A stretch of DNA of 64,000 nucleotides from JACVRW01 sp963821275. Its GTDB lineage: Bacteria > Actinomycetota > Thermoleophilia > Solirubrobacterales > Thermoleophilaceae. Location of the stretch: positions 124,001 to 188,000 of the forward strand of contig CAWGDF010000010.1 in the NCBI GenBank assembly GCA_963821275.1, given 5' to 3'. A program made the position numbers and the translations under genes. Positions 56,561 through 64,000 of this stretch are shown piece after piece (positions within the stretch are counted from its first letter, which is position 1; the number at the start of each line of letters is the position of its first letter). A model generated the notes under the pieces. It searched no databases, was not told the DNA's origin, and saw only the letters and a list, made by a program, of their open reading frames with translations.

Positions 56561-58942
56561 GTGCTCGATATGCCCCCTTTGGGGAAGAACGATCACTCCT
56601 TCTCCGGACGCGGTGGTGACGAACCCGGACCTAGGCTTGTGCCAGCAGGAACTCGCGCGCAATTCCCCCAGGAGACCCGGTCGGTGGAACCGAGCACCTC
56701 GGACGTGCAGCATCGGAGTCCGGCTCGGACCGAGCCGGCGCAACCCCGACCGCTCGTCTCGATCGTCGTTCCGACCAAGGACGAGCTGGGGAACGTCGCC
56801 GATCTGCTCGCGCGGTTGGAGGTAGTGCTTCCCACCCTGGAGATGGAGATCGTCTTCGTCGACGCGAGCAGCGATGGGACGGCAGCCTTCATCGAGCAGG
56901 CGGCCGAGACATGCGGCCGCGACGTCGTGCTCCTACGCCAGGAGCTCGATCGCAGGCGGAGCGGCCTCGGCGCGGCGGTCGTGCAGGGAATCCGCGCGGC
57001 CCGCGGAGCCTGGGTGTGCGTCATGGACGCCGATCTCCAGCACCCGCCGGAGTTGATTGCGGAGCTACTGGAGGAGGCCGAGTCAGGCGAGCTCGACCTC
57101 GTGGTGGCCAGCCGCTACTGCGCCGAGGGCAGCGCGGGCAGCCTCGGATGGGCGCGGGCGATGGCGTCGCGGTCGACCACGTCGGTCGCACGCCTGCTGT
57201 TTCCGCGCCGCCTGCGTCAGGTGTCCGACCCAATGAGCGGCTTCTTCCTGGTGCGCCGCTCGGCCGTCAACCTCGAGGCGCTTCGGCCGCGCGGCTTCAA
57301 GATCCTGCTCGAGCTGTTGATTCGCAACCCGGGGCTCCGCTCCGGCGAGGTGTCGTTCACGTTCGGCGAACGGCACGCGGGCCGCAGCAAGGCGACGATT
57401 CGCGAGGGCGTCCGATACCTCTCGCTCCTGGCCCGCCTGCGCTTTGCCCGCTTCGGGTTGGTCGGCCTCTCGGGGCTGGTGGTCAACACCGTCCTGCTCG
57501 CCGCCCTCACCGACGTGGTCGGCCTCTTCTACGTCGTCTCAGCGGTCATCGCCACCCAGGGCTCGACGCTGTGGAACTTCTGTCTCACCGAGCTCTGGGT
57601 CTTCTCGGATCGCGAGCACCGCCGAGGCCTAGGCACACGGATGGCCATGTTCTTCCTGATGAACAACGCGGCGCTCGCCCTGCGCGGACCGCTGCTCGTA
57701 CTGCTCACCTCCGGCCTCGGGATCCACTACGTGCTCTCCAATCTGATCTCGCTGGTGGGGCTGACCCTGGCGCGTTTCGTGCTCGCCGACGGCTGGATCT
57801 GGGCCAAGGCTGCGCCCAGCGAGAAGCCCACCGTCCACAGCTACGACGTTCACGGGATCGTCAGCGTCAAGTCCGACGCCCGGCTGCCGGAACTCGAGCG
57901 CTTCCGGGTCGGCGAGCTGATCGGCGCTGCCGACATCCGGGTGCGCGTGGGCCGGGTGCCCAGGAAGGGCGACGCCACTGTTCACTACCACGAGGGGCCT
58001 GCCTGGTTCGGATTTGCGGTCGCCGTGGCCTTCAGCGATCGCATCGAGGCCACCGCGTCGCCGCTGCTACGGCACTCCCCGCACGTCCTGTACACCAACG
58101 TGGTCGAGCCGATCCTGCGCTGGACCTTCGCGGAGCGGGGCTACGCGCTCGTGCACGCCGCCTGCTTCGCCTCCGGCGAGGAGGCGTTCCTGGTCACCGC
58201 CAGGACGGATACGGGCAAGACCACCACCAGCCTGCGCATGCTCGACGCGCATCCCTACTCGTTTCTCTCCGACGACCTGACGCTGGTCACGCCAGAGGGG
58301 CGGGTGCTGACCTACCCGAAGCCGCTGACCATCAGCCGGCACACCCTCAGGGCGGTGAAGACTCCCCTTCTCACGCGGCGCGAACGCATCGGCCTGATCG
58401 TCCAGAGCCGCCTGCATTCGCGGTCGGGACGGCGTTTTGCCCTGATTCTCGCTCGCACCCACCTGCCGGCGGCCACGATAAACGCGCTCGTGCAGATGAT
58501 CGTCCCGCCTCCGAAGTACCACGTGGAGCGGCTCGTGCCCGAGGTGCAGGTGGCCCCCGAGGCCCAGCTCGCCGGCATGGTGGTGATCGAGCGTGGAGGG
58601 ACGGAGACCGCCCTCCTCGACGAAGATGCGGCGCTCGAGACGCTGATGCGCAACTGCGAGGACGCCTACGGCTTCCCGCCCTATTCCGCAATCGAGGGGT
58701 CGTTGCGCAACCGCAAGGGAAACGACCTCAAGGACGTGGAGCGCACGATCGTCGCCGGTGCGCTGAGCGACCTGCCCGCCGCCGTGATGCGCAGCGAGAC
58801 GATGGACTGGTGGCGCCGGGTTCCCGACCTCGTAGGGCGTTGGACCGAGCGGGGGCACGTAGGGGAAGCGACCACGCAGGCTCCGCACGTCCTCATCGGA
58901 CGAAAGAGCGGGGGCGCGAATGGGTCGTCTCCAGACGCTTAG
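56561..58942 (+). CDS. GT2 (DPM1-like) - GtrA - HPr-kinase-like triple fusion
   Basis: 793 residues from GTG. Residues ~66-285 are a dolichol-phosphate-mannose-synthase-type GT2 ('VSIVVPTKDELGNVADLLA', 'DADLQHPPELI', 'SGFFLVRRSAV'). Residues ~297-416 are a GtrA-type four-helix membrane domain ('FARFGLVGLSGLVVNTVLL'). Residues ~500-650 resemble the HPr serine kinase C-terminal fold: 'YALVHAACFASGEEAFLVTA', Walker A ARTDTGKT (547-554), then 'FLSDDLTLVTPEG'. GT2-GtrA fusions that load polyprenyl-phosphate sugars are known; the third domain is unusual and might phosphorylate a sugar, lipid or protein. The first ~60 residues are disordered. Its end overlaps the next gene by 23 bases. Confidence 0.88.
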   Translation: MLDMPPLGKNDHSFSGRGGDEPGPRLVPAGTRAQFPQETRSVEPSTSDVQHRSPARTEPAQPRPLVSIVVPTKDELGNVADLLARLEVVLPTLEMEIVFVDASSDGTAAFIEQAAETCGRDVVLLRQELDRRRSGLGAAVVQGIRAARGAWVCVMDADLQHPPELIAELLEEAESGELDLVVASRYCAEGSAGSLGWARAMASRSTTSVARLLFPRRLRQVSDPMSGFFLVRRSAVNLEALRPRGFKILLELLIRNPGLRSGEVSFTFGERHAGRSKATIREGVRYLSLLARLRFARFGLVGLSGLVVNTVLLAALTDVVGLFYVVSAVIATQGSTLWNFCLTELWVFSDREHRRGLGTRMAMFFLMNNAALALRGPLLVLLTSGLGIHYVLSNLISLVGLTLARFVLADGWIWAKAAPSEKPTVHSYDVHGIVSVKSDARLPELERFRVGELIGAADIRVRVGRVPRKGDATVHYHEGPAWFGFAVAVAFSDRIEATASPLLRHSPHVLYTNVVEPILRWTFAERGYALVHAACFASGEEAFLVTARTDTGKTTTSLRMLDAHPYSFLSDDLTLVTPEGRVLTYPKPLTISRHTLRAVKTPLLTRRERIGLIVQSRLHSRSGRRFALILARTHLPAATINALVQMIVPPPKYHVERLVPEVQVAPEAQLAGMVVIERGGTETALLDEDAALETLMRNCEDAYGFPPYSAIEGSLRNRKGNDLKDVERTIVAGALSDLPAAVMRSETMDWWRRVPDLVGRWTERGHVGEATTQAPHVLIGRKSGGANGSSPDA

Positions 58943-60494
58943 CCCCGTCGCGCCCGCTGCCCCTGTTCGCCGAGCCCGGCATAGCGCGTCGCTGAGCGAC
59001 AGCACCTTGGCGGGCTGGGTGGTGCGGCCTCCCGTCGCCGTCCAGCTCGGGGTGGTCCTCGCCGGCGCGGCTGCGCTGAGGCTCTGGGACCTCAACGCCA
59101 CGGGCTTCAACAGCGACGAGGCCGTCTACGCCGGCCAGGCCGCCGCGATCGCCGACCACCCGCAGCTCGCCGACTTCTTCCCGGTCTTTCGTGCTCACCC
59201 CCTGCTCTTCCAGACCCTGATTTCACTCGGGTTCCAACTCCACCTGCCCGCCGGCTTCGAGCGCGTCGGCGCGGCCCTCGTGGGCGTAGCGACCGTCTAC
59301 CTCGTCTACGAGTTGGGAAGGCTGCTCTACGGCCGGGGGGCGGGTCTGGTGGCCGCGCTGTTGATGGCATTGATGCCCTACCACGTCGTTGTCACCCGCC
59401 AGGTGCTGCTGGACGGCCCGATGACGTTCTTCGCCACGCTCACCGTGGTCCTGCTGGTGCGCTTCGTGCTAAGCGGCCGGCCGGTCTGGCTGTACTGCAC
59501 GGGCGCGGCAATGGGGCTCACCTTCCTCTCGAAGGAGACCAGCCTGGTCCTGCTCGGGGCCATCTACGCGTTTCTGGCGCTGACGCCGGAGCTGCGCGTC
59601 CGGCTGCGTGACCTGGCCGTCTCGCTGGGTGTCATGGCGATCGTCGTAGCCCCGTTCCCGCTCAGCCTGATGCTGGCCGGCCATACCGGTACGGGCGAGA
59701 GCTACTTGACCTGGCAGCTCTTTCGCCGCCCCAACCACGACTGGCTGTTCTACCCGGCGACGGTGCCCGAGGCGGTCGGACCGCTCGTGCTGGTGGCGGC
59801 GGGCGCCGGACTCTGGTTGTTGCGCCGCGAGGGGTCCTGGCGCGAGACGCTGCTCCTGTCCTGGATAGCCGTGCCCGTCGTCTTCTTCTGCCTTTGGCCG
59901 GTGAAGGGCTTCCAGTACCTCCTCCCGGCGGCGCCTCCGCTCGCCCTTCTCGCCGCACGGGCGCTTACGCGGCTGCCGTCGCCGCCCGTGCGTGCCCTCC
60001 AGGTCCTTACGACCGCCGTCGTTGCGCTCAGTCTCCTCGTCCCTACCTGGAATCGCATCGCTGGGGCGCGGCCGGAGACCTTCCTGGCGGGGTCGGGCGG
60101 CCTGCCAGGCGGGAGAGAGGCCGGCCGCTGGATCGAGCGCAGGGTTCCGCGCGGGGCCACGTTCATGACCATCGGCCCGTCGATGGCCAACCTCGTGCAG
60201 TACTACGGCCACCGCAAGGCCTACGGACTCTCGGTCAGCCCCAACCCGCTCAACCGCAATCCTTCCTACGAGCCGCTCGTCAACCCCGATCGCGCCCTGC
60301 GCGAGGACGAGCTTCAGTACATCGTTTGGGACACCTTCTCGGCCAGCCGGTCCCCGAGCTTCTCCGACAAGCTGCTGCGCTACGCCGATCGCTACGACGG
60401 CCGCGTGGTCCACACGGAGGTACTTCCGGCCCGTACAGCGCTGGGGGAGAGCGCCGACAGGCCGGCCATCGTGGTCTTCGAGGTGCGGCCGTGA
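58920..60494 (+). CDS. GT-C membrane glycosyltransferase (ArnT/PMT family)
   Basis: 524 residues with ~11 membrane helices. The first loop has 'LNATGFNSDEAVYAGQAAAI' with the Asp-Glu of GT39/ArnT-like proteins, then 'PYHVVVTRQVLLDGPMTFF' and 'FLSKETSLVLL'. A C-terminal soluble domain of ~130 residues follows. It would move a sugar from a polyprenyl-phosphate donor, likely the one made by the upstream GT2-GtrA protein, onto an extracytoplasmic acceptor. It overlaps both neighbours. Confidence 0.92.
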   Translation: MGRLQTLSPVAPAAPVRRARHSASLSDSTLAGWVVRPPVAVQLGVVLAGAAALRLWDLNATGFNSDEAVYAGQAAAIADHPQLADFFPVFRAHPLLFQTLISLGFQLHLPAGFERVGAALVGVATVYLVYELGRLLYGRGAGLVAALLMALMPYHVVVTRQVLLDGPMTFFATLTVVLLVRFVLSGRPVWLYCTGAAMGLTFLSKETSLVLLGAIYAFLALTPELRVRLRDLAVSLGVMAIVVAPFPLSLMLAGHTGTGESYLTWQLFRRPNHDWLFYPATVPEAVGPLVLVAAGAGLWLLRREGSWRETLLLSWIAVPVVFFCLWPVKGFQYLLPAAPPLALLAARALTRLPSPPVRALQVLTTAVVALSLLVPTWNRIAGARPETFLAGSGGLPGGREAGRWIERRVPRGATFMTIGPSMANLVQYYGHRKAYGLSVSPNPLNRNPSYEPLVNPDRALREDELQYIVWDTFSASRSPSFSDKLLRYADRYDGRVVHTEVLPARTALGESADRPAIVVFEVRP

Positions 60495-63400
60495 GACGAA
60501 GCGCGGCGCTCGCGTCGATTCTCGTATGCGCGCTGGCGGGTCCGGCGGCCGCGAAGACCCAGCCGGCGACGCCGATCGAGCACTTCGTAGTGCTCATGCA
60601 GGAGAACCACTCGTTCGACAACATGTTCGGCACCTATCCGGGCGCCGACGGGATCCCGCGCGGCACCTGCATGCCGGTCGGCCGGCGCGCGCGGCCCTGC
60701 GTGCGGCCGTTTCGCATCGGCAGCCGTGCGGCCCCCAACCTCAGTCACAACCGCAGGATTCACCGTTTGCAATACGCCCGAGGGCGCATGGACGGCTTCG
60801 TGCGGGCCGCGTCGGCTGACCGCCAGACCGTGGAGCGGTCGGTGATGGGCTACTACGACGACCGCGACCTGCCCTACTACTGGAACCTGGCCGACGAGTA
60901 CGTGCTGTTCGATCGCTTCTTCGCCGCCACCACGGCCGGCAGTGTGGCCAGCCACCTGCTGTGGGTGACCGGGACGCCGGGCGGCGGGCCGGCGGTCTCC
61001 GACCGGCCGACGATCTTCGATCGGCTCGAGAGGCGCGGCATCTCGTGGAAGTTCTACGTCGAGGACTACGACCCGAGCCGGCCCGCCCAGGCGGTGCGCG
61101 TCCCGCTGCTTCGCTTTCCGCGCTTCACCCGGGATCCGCGGCTTCTGGGCCACATCGTGGATCTCGACGAGTACTACGAGGATCTGCGCGCCGGTACGCT
61201 GCCGGAGCTGGCCTACGTCGCTCCCGCCGGCTCCAGCGAGCACCCGCCCGGGCGGATCGGAGCGGGGGAGGATCTCGTCCGGAGGGCGATCGGGGCGCTG
61301 TCGATGAGCAGCGCCTGGAAGCATTCGGCCTTCATGTGGACCTACGACGAGCCGGGCGGCTGGTTCGACCACGTGCGGCCTCCGCGGGACGACCTCGGAC
61401 CCTACGGGCTGCGCGTTCCGGCGCTGCTTGTGAGCCCCTACGCACGTCGTGGCTACGTGGACAGCACGCGGCTCGACACGACCTCGATCCTTCGTTTCAT
61501 CGAGGACAACTGGGACCTTGCGCCGCTTGCGCGAAGGGACGCCAAAGCGAACAGCCTCGCCTCGGCGTTCAACTTCTCGCAGGCACCCCGCTCGCCGAGC
61601 CTGCTCGGCAGCGGCCGCGGTGCTGAGCAGGCCTCGGCGGTGCGACGCTGGGTGATCTATGTGGGCTACGGAGCGGCGCTCATGCTCGCGGCCGCTCTGA
61701 TCGGCTGGGCGGCCCTGCGCCGTCCCGCCCTGGCCACGCTCGCGCTCGCGCTGGCGCTCGCCGCCGGGCCCGCGGCCGCCGGGGCGCAGGCCGCGCAGCC
61801 CGACGAGCTTCCGCGTGCCATTCGCACCGTTCCCGCCGTCCCGGGGATGCGCTTCGAGGCCGCCGGCCGGCGCTTCGAGGCCGGAGCCGACGGGCGCGCG
61901 CTCGTGCCGCCCGCCGTGGCGCGGAAGGCCCGCTCGCTGCGAGCGCTCGACTCCCAGGTCGCACCGGGCGTGCGGGCCCGCTTCGACCGCTGGTATCGCG
62001 GCGGCCGGATCGCCGCCATCGACCTCTACCACCACGTCCACGCGAGCTTCGCCGATCCGAGCGGCAACTCCGTGGACCCGCGTGCCGTCCAGTCGGTTGT
62101 GCTGCGCGGCAGCGACGGCGGCCGGCACCTGCTCACCGGCACAGGATCACTCTGGCTGCGGGGCAACCGGGTGATCCCGGAGAGCGGAGGCCGGATCTCG
62201 ACGGCCCTCCACTATGCGGTCGATCGGGTCACCGTCGCGGGCTCGAACGTCGTGCACCGCGGCCAGCAGCGCTTCTTCCCGGCGCAGAGGCGGACGATGC
62301 AGATCCGGCTGCTCCTCTTCACGGTCCGCGTGACGGCCCGTGACGCCCTGCTGGGCTTCCCCATCGGCTCCGCCGTCCGGCTGCAGTACCCGAACGGTAC
62401 GGTGCGGCGGGAGGCGCTGGGTCCGCGTGCCGAGCTGACCCTTGGCCCGCTGCCGCGCGGCGACTACCGCGTGGCGGTGGACGCTCTCGGCATCTCCTCC
62501 TCCAGGCCGGTTGCGCTGTCCCGCGACCAGGAGGTGAACCTGCGGGTGATCAGCTGGCTCGATGTGGCCGTTGTGCTGCTCGGACTGGCATCGGTTGCAC
62601 TCGCCCTCCTGTTCGCCAGGCGCCCGGCCCGGGCGCGGCGAACCGCGGGTGTCGTCTCAGTGCTGCTCGTTCTTGCCGCTGCTCTGGCCCAGGGCTCGCC
62701 CGCTCGGGCGGCGGGCTCGCCGGACCCGGTTTTCGCCTACTACTACATCTGGTTCAACGGCGGCTCGTGGAACCGGGCCAAAGTGGACTATCCGCTGCTC
62801 GGGCGCTACTCGAGCGACGATCGCGACGTCATGCGTCAGCACGTCGAGTGGGCCAAGCGCGCGGGCATCGATGGCTTCATCGTCAGCTGGAAGAGCACGC
62901 CCGTCTTGAACCATCGCCTCGAGCGGCTCGCCGAAGTCGCAGCCGCAGAGCGCTTCAAGCTGCTCGTGATCTACCAGGGGCTCGACTTTGAGCGCGAGCC
63001 GCTTCCGTCCACGCGGGTTTCGCACGACCTGGAGGTGTTCCGCAGCCGCTTCGCGTCTGCGCCGGTGTTCGGCGCGTTCGGCAAGCCGCTCGTGATCTGG
63101 TCCGGCACGCCCCGCTTCACCCGCGCTCAGTTGGCCAGCGTGACAAAAAGCGCGCGGCGCTCGATGCTGATACTTGCCTCGGAGCGAAACACGGACGGTT
63201 ACCGGCGCGTGGCCGACCTGGTGGACGGGAACGCTTATTACTGGGGGTCCGTCGATCCCACGACCTATCCCGGCTATCCGGCGAAGCTTGCGGAGATGGG
63301 GCGGACCATCCACGAGCATGACGGCCTCTGGATCGCTCCGGCCGCGCCTGGCTTCGACGCCCGGCTGGTCGGCGGGCGCAGCGTCGTCGAGCGGAGGAAC

Positions 63401-63748
63401 GGTGCGACGCTGCGCACGCAGCTCGACGCGGCGACCCGCTCGGCTCCCGACGCGATCGGACTCATCAGCTGGAACGAGTTCAGCGAGAACACGCACATCG
63501 AGCCGAGCGAGCGCTACGGCAGGCGCTACCTCGACGTCGTCGCCGACGTGCGCGGCGCGCGGCTCCCCGAGTTGCCTGACTTCGACTCCAGCGAGCCGGC
63601 AGCCACCGAGGTGAACTACGGCCTGCCGTTGCTTGGCGGCATCGCGATCTTCCTCGCGGGTGGCGTTCTCGCGCTCGTGCGCCGCGGCAGGCGGCGCCCC
63701 CCTGCCTCTCCGGGCTCGGGTCAACGACACCAAGGAGGTATCCGCTAG
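60491..63748 (+). CDS. Phospholipase C/AcpA-like phosphoesterase fused to a GH99-like glycosidase
   Basis: 1085 residues from GTG. Signal peptide (1-~21). Residues ~27-360 are a PF04185-type phosphoesterase: 'IEHFVVLMQENHSFDNMFG' with metal ligands Glu38 and Asn39, 'AFMWTYDEPGGWFDHV', 'VPALLVSPYARRGYVD'. One or two membrane helices (~386-430), an unassigned beta-rich region (~435-680), two more helices (~687-735), then a GH99/GH71-like barrel (~744-1035: 'VFAYYYIWFNGGSWNRA', 'WAKRAGIDGFIVSWKS', 'GLISWNEFSENTHIEPS') and a final helix (~1045). It probably trims a surface glycolipid or polymer. Confidence 0.88.
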   Translation: MRRSAALASILVCALAGPAAAKTQPATPIEHFVVLMQENHSFDNMFGTYPGADGIPRGTCMPVGRRARPCVRPFRIGSRAAPNLSHNRRIHRLQYARGRMDGFVRAASADRQTVERSVMGYYDDRDLPYYWNLADEYVLFDRFFAATTAGSVASHLLWVTGTPGGGPAVSDRPTIFDRLERRGISWKFYVEDYDPSRPAQAVRVPLLRFPRFTRDPRLLGHIVDLDEYYEDLRAGTLPELAYVAPAGSSEHPPGRIGAGEDLVRRAIGALSMSSAWKHSAFMWTYDEPGGWFDHVRPPRDDLGPYGLRVPALLVSPYARRGYVDSTRLDTTSILRFIEDNWDLAPLARRDAKANSLASAFNFSQAPRSPSLLGSGRGAEQASAVRRWVIYVGYGAALMLAAALIGWAALRRPALATLALALALAAGPAAAGAQAAQPDELPRAIRTVPAVPGMRFEAAGRRFEAGADGRALVPPAVARKARSLRALDSQVAPGVRARFDRWYRGGRIAAIDLYHHVHASFADPSGNSVDPRAVQSVVLRGSDGGRHLLTGTGSLWLRGNRVIPESGGRISTALHYAVDRVTVAGSNVVHRGQQRFFPAQRRTMQIRLLLFTVRVTARDALLGFPIGSAVRLQYPNGTVRREALGPRAELTLGPLPRGDYRVAVDALGISSSRPVALSRDQEVNLRVISWLDVAVVLLGLASVALALLFARRPARARRTAGVVSVLLVLAAALAQGSPARAAGSPDPVFAYYYIWFNGGSWNRAKVDYPLLGRYSSDDRDVMRQHVEWAKRAGIDGFIVSWKSTPVLNHRLERLAEVAAAERFKLLVIYQGLDFEREPLPSTRVSHDLEVFRSRFASAPVFGAFGKPLVIWSGTPRFTRAQLASVTKSARRSMLILASERNTDGYRRVADLVDGNAYYWGSVDPTTYPGYPAKLAEMGRTIHEHDGLWIAPAAPGFDARLVGGRSVVERRNGATLRTQLDAATRSAPDAIGLISWNEFSENTHIEPSERYGRRYLDVVADVRGARLPELPDFDSSEPAATEVNYGLPLLGGIAIFLAGGVLALVRRGRRRPPASPGSGQRHQGGIR

Positions 63749-63750
63749 CC

Positions 63751-64000
63751 ATGCGCCGGCTCTTCGTCATCCTGCTGGTGGCAGGTCTCGGACTCGTGGC
63801 GGTCGCGCCCGCGGCAATCGCGCAGGACCCGGTGATCGCGGCGGCGGGCGACATCGCATGCGACCCCGACGACCCCGACTTCAACGGCGGCGCGGGCGTT
63901 GACGGCCACTGCCGGCAGCGCGCCACATCGGACCTGCTGGTGGGCGCCAACCTGGCCGCCGTACTGCCGCTGGGCGACATCCAATACGACAGCTCCTCGC
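63751..64000 (+). CDS. Secreted metallophosphoesterase, cut by the window edge
   Basis: 83 residues visible. A signal peptide (to about residue 25, ending AIAQ) is followed by 'VIAAAGDIACDPD' and 'AVLPLGDIQYD', the first two metal-binding blocks of purple-acid-phosphatase-like enzymes. A strong AAGGAGG lies 12 bases upstream. It probably continues the surface block. Confidence 0.85.
   Translation, partial: MRRLFVILLVAGLGLVAVAPAAIAQDPVIAAAGDIACDPDDPDFNGGAGVDGHCRQRATSDLLVGANLAAVLPLGDIQYDSSS

Noticed and set aside
1..64000. CRISPR array, restriction-modification, toxin-antitoxin or known phage-defence system
   Set aside because: No regularly spaced repeats and no cas, nuclease, methylase or defence-type genes were seen; the only HicB-like domain is part of the sigma fusion and has no HicA partner.

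Overview
The window is a very GC-rich, gene-dense actinobacterial chromosome segment. Third codon positions are nearly all G or C, GTG and TTG starts are common, and stop/start overlaps (ATGA, GTGA) are frequent. The gene set (MnmA with a NifU-like N-terminus, a SigB/SigF-type sigma factor beside an RsbW-like protein, HIRAN, DUF6504, ImuB/DnaE2 with actinobacterial LexA boxes) fits the class Thermoleophilia (Solirubrobacterales/Gaiellales-like). That placement is inferred from gene content; no 16S gene is present.

Region by region. 1-11 kb is accessory: an ASCH-like protein, a Rieske oxygenase, an ArsR/CDF metal-efflux operon, an alpha/beta hydrolase divergent from a TPR regulator, a SnoaL-like protein, a decayed HtaA-like gene, and a small remnant of an element integrated in the 3' half of tRNA-Met (frameshifted amine oxidase plus integrase C-terminus between two copies of the tRNA half). 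11-36 kb is core: glutamate formimidoyltransferase, hisS, aspS, a 6S-like RNA, mnmA, an anti-sigma/sigma pair, a five-gene peptide ABC transporter, alaS-ruvX-mltG, then shikimate genes aroE, aroC, an aroK-aroB fusion and aroQ with a prepilin peptidase, and a Xaa-Pro peptidase.

36-44.3 kb is a DNA-damage region. An inactive Y-family polymerase (ImuB-like) and DnaE2 each have a perfect LexA palindrome at the start codon. Between them lie a 138-bp imperfect palindrome, a DUF6504 protein, an AlkZ-like glycosylase-family protein, a VOC protein and a CAP-domain protein. 44.3-53.5 kb is rich in signalling genes: an RsbW-type ATPase behind a SigB-type promoter, a GAF/PAS/SpoIIE phosphatase with two compensating frameshifts, a kinase fragment, and a protein joining a SigB-type sigma factor to a ribbon-helix-helix (HicB-like) domain and a C-terminal membrane anchor. 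53.5-64 kb carries phosphoesterases, a peptidoglycan-binding membrane protein with a LuxR regulator, and a surface-glycan block with two large fusions: GT2-GtrA-HPr-kinase-like, and phospholipase-C-like/GH99-like.

The most unusual items are the membrane-anchored sigma/RHH fusion with an inverted repeat over its own start codon, the GT2-GtrA-HprK-like fusion, the NifU-MnmA fusion lacking the third scaffold cysteine, two SigB-type promoters with identical spacing, the overlapping alternative hairpins ahead of aroE, and the 138-bp palindrome downstream of imuB.
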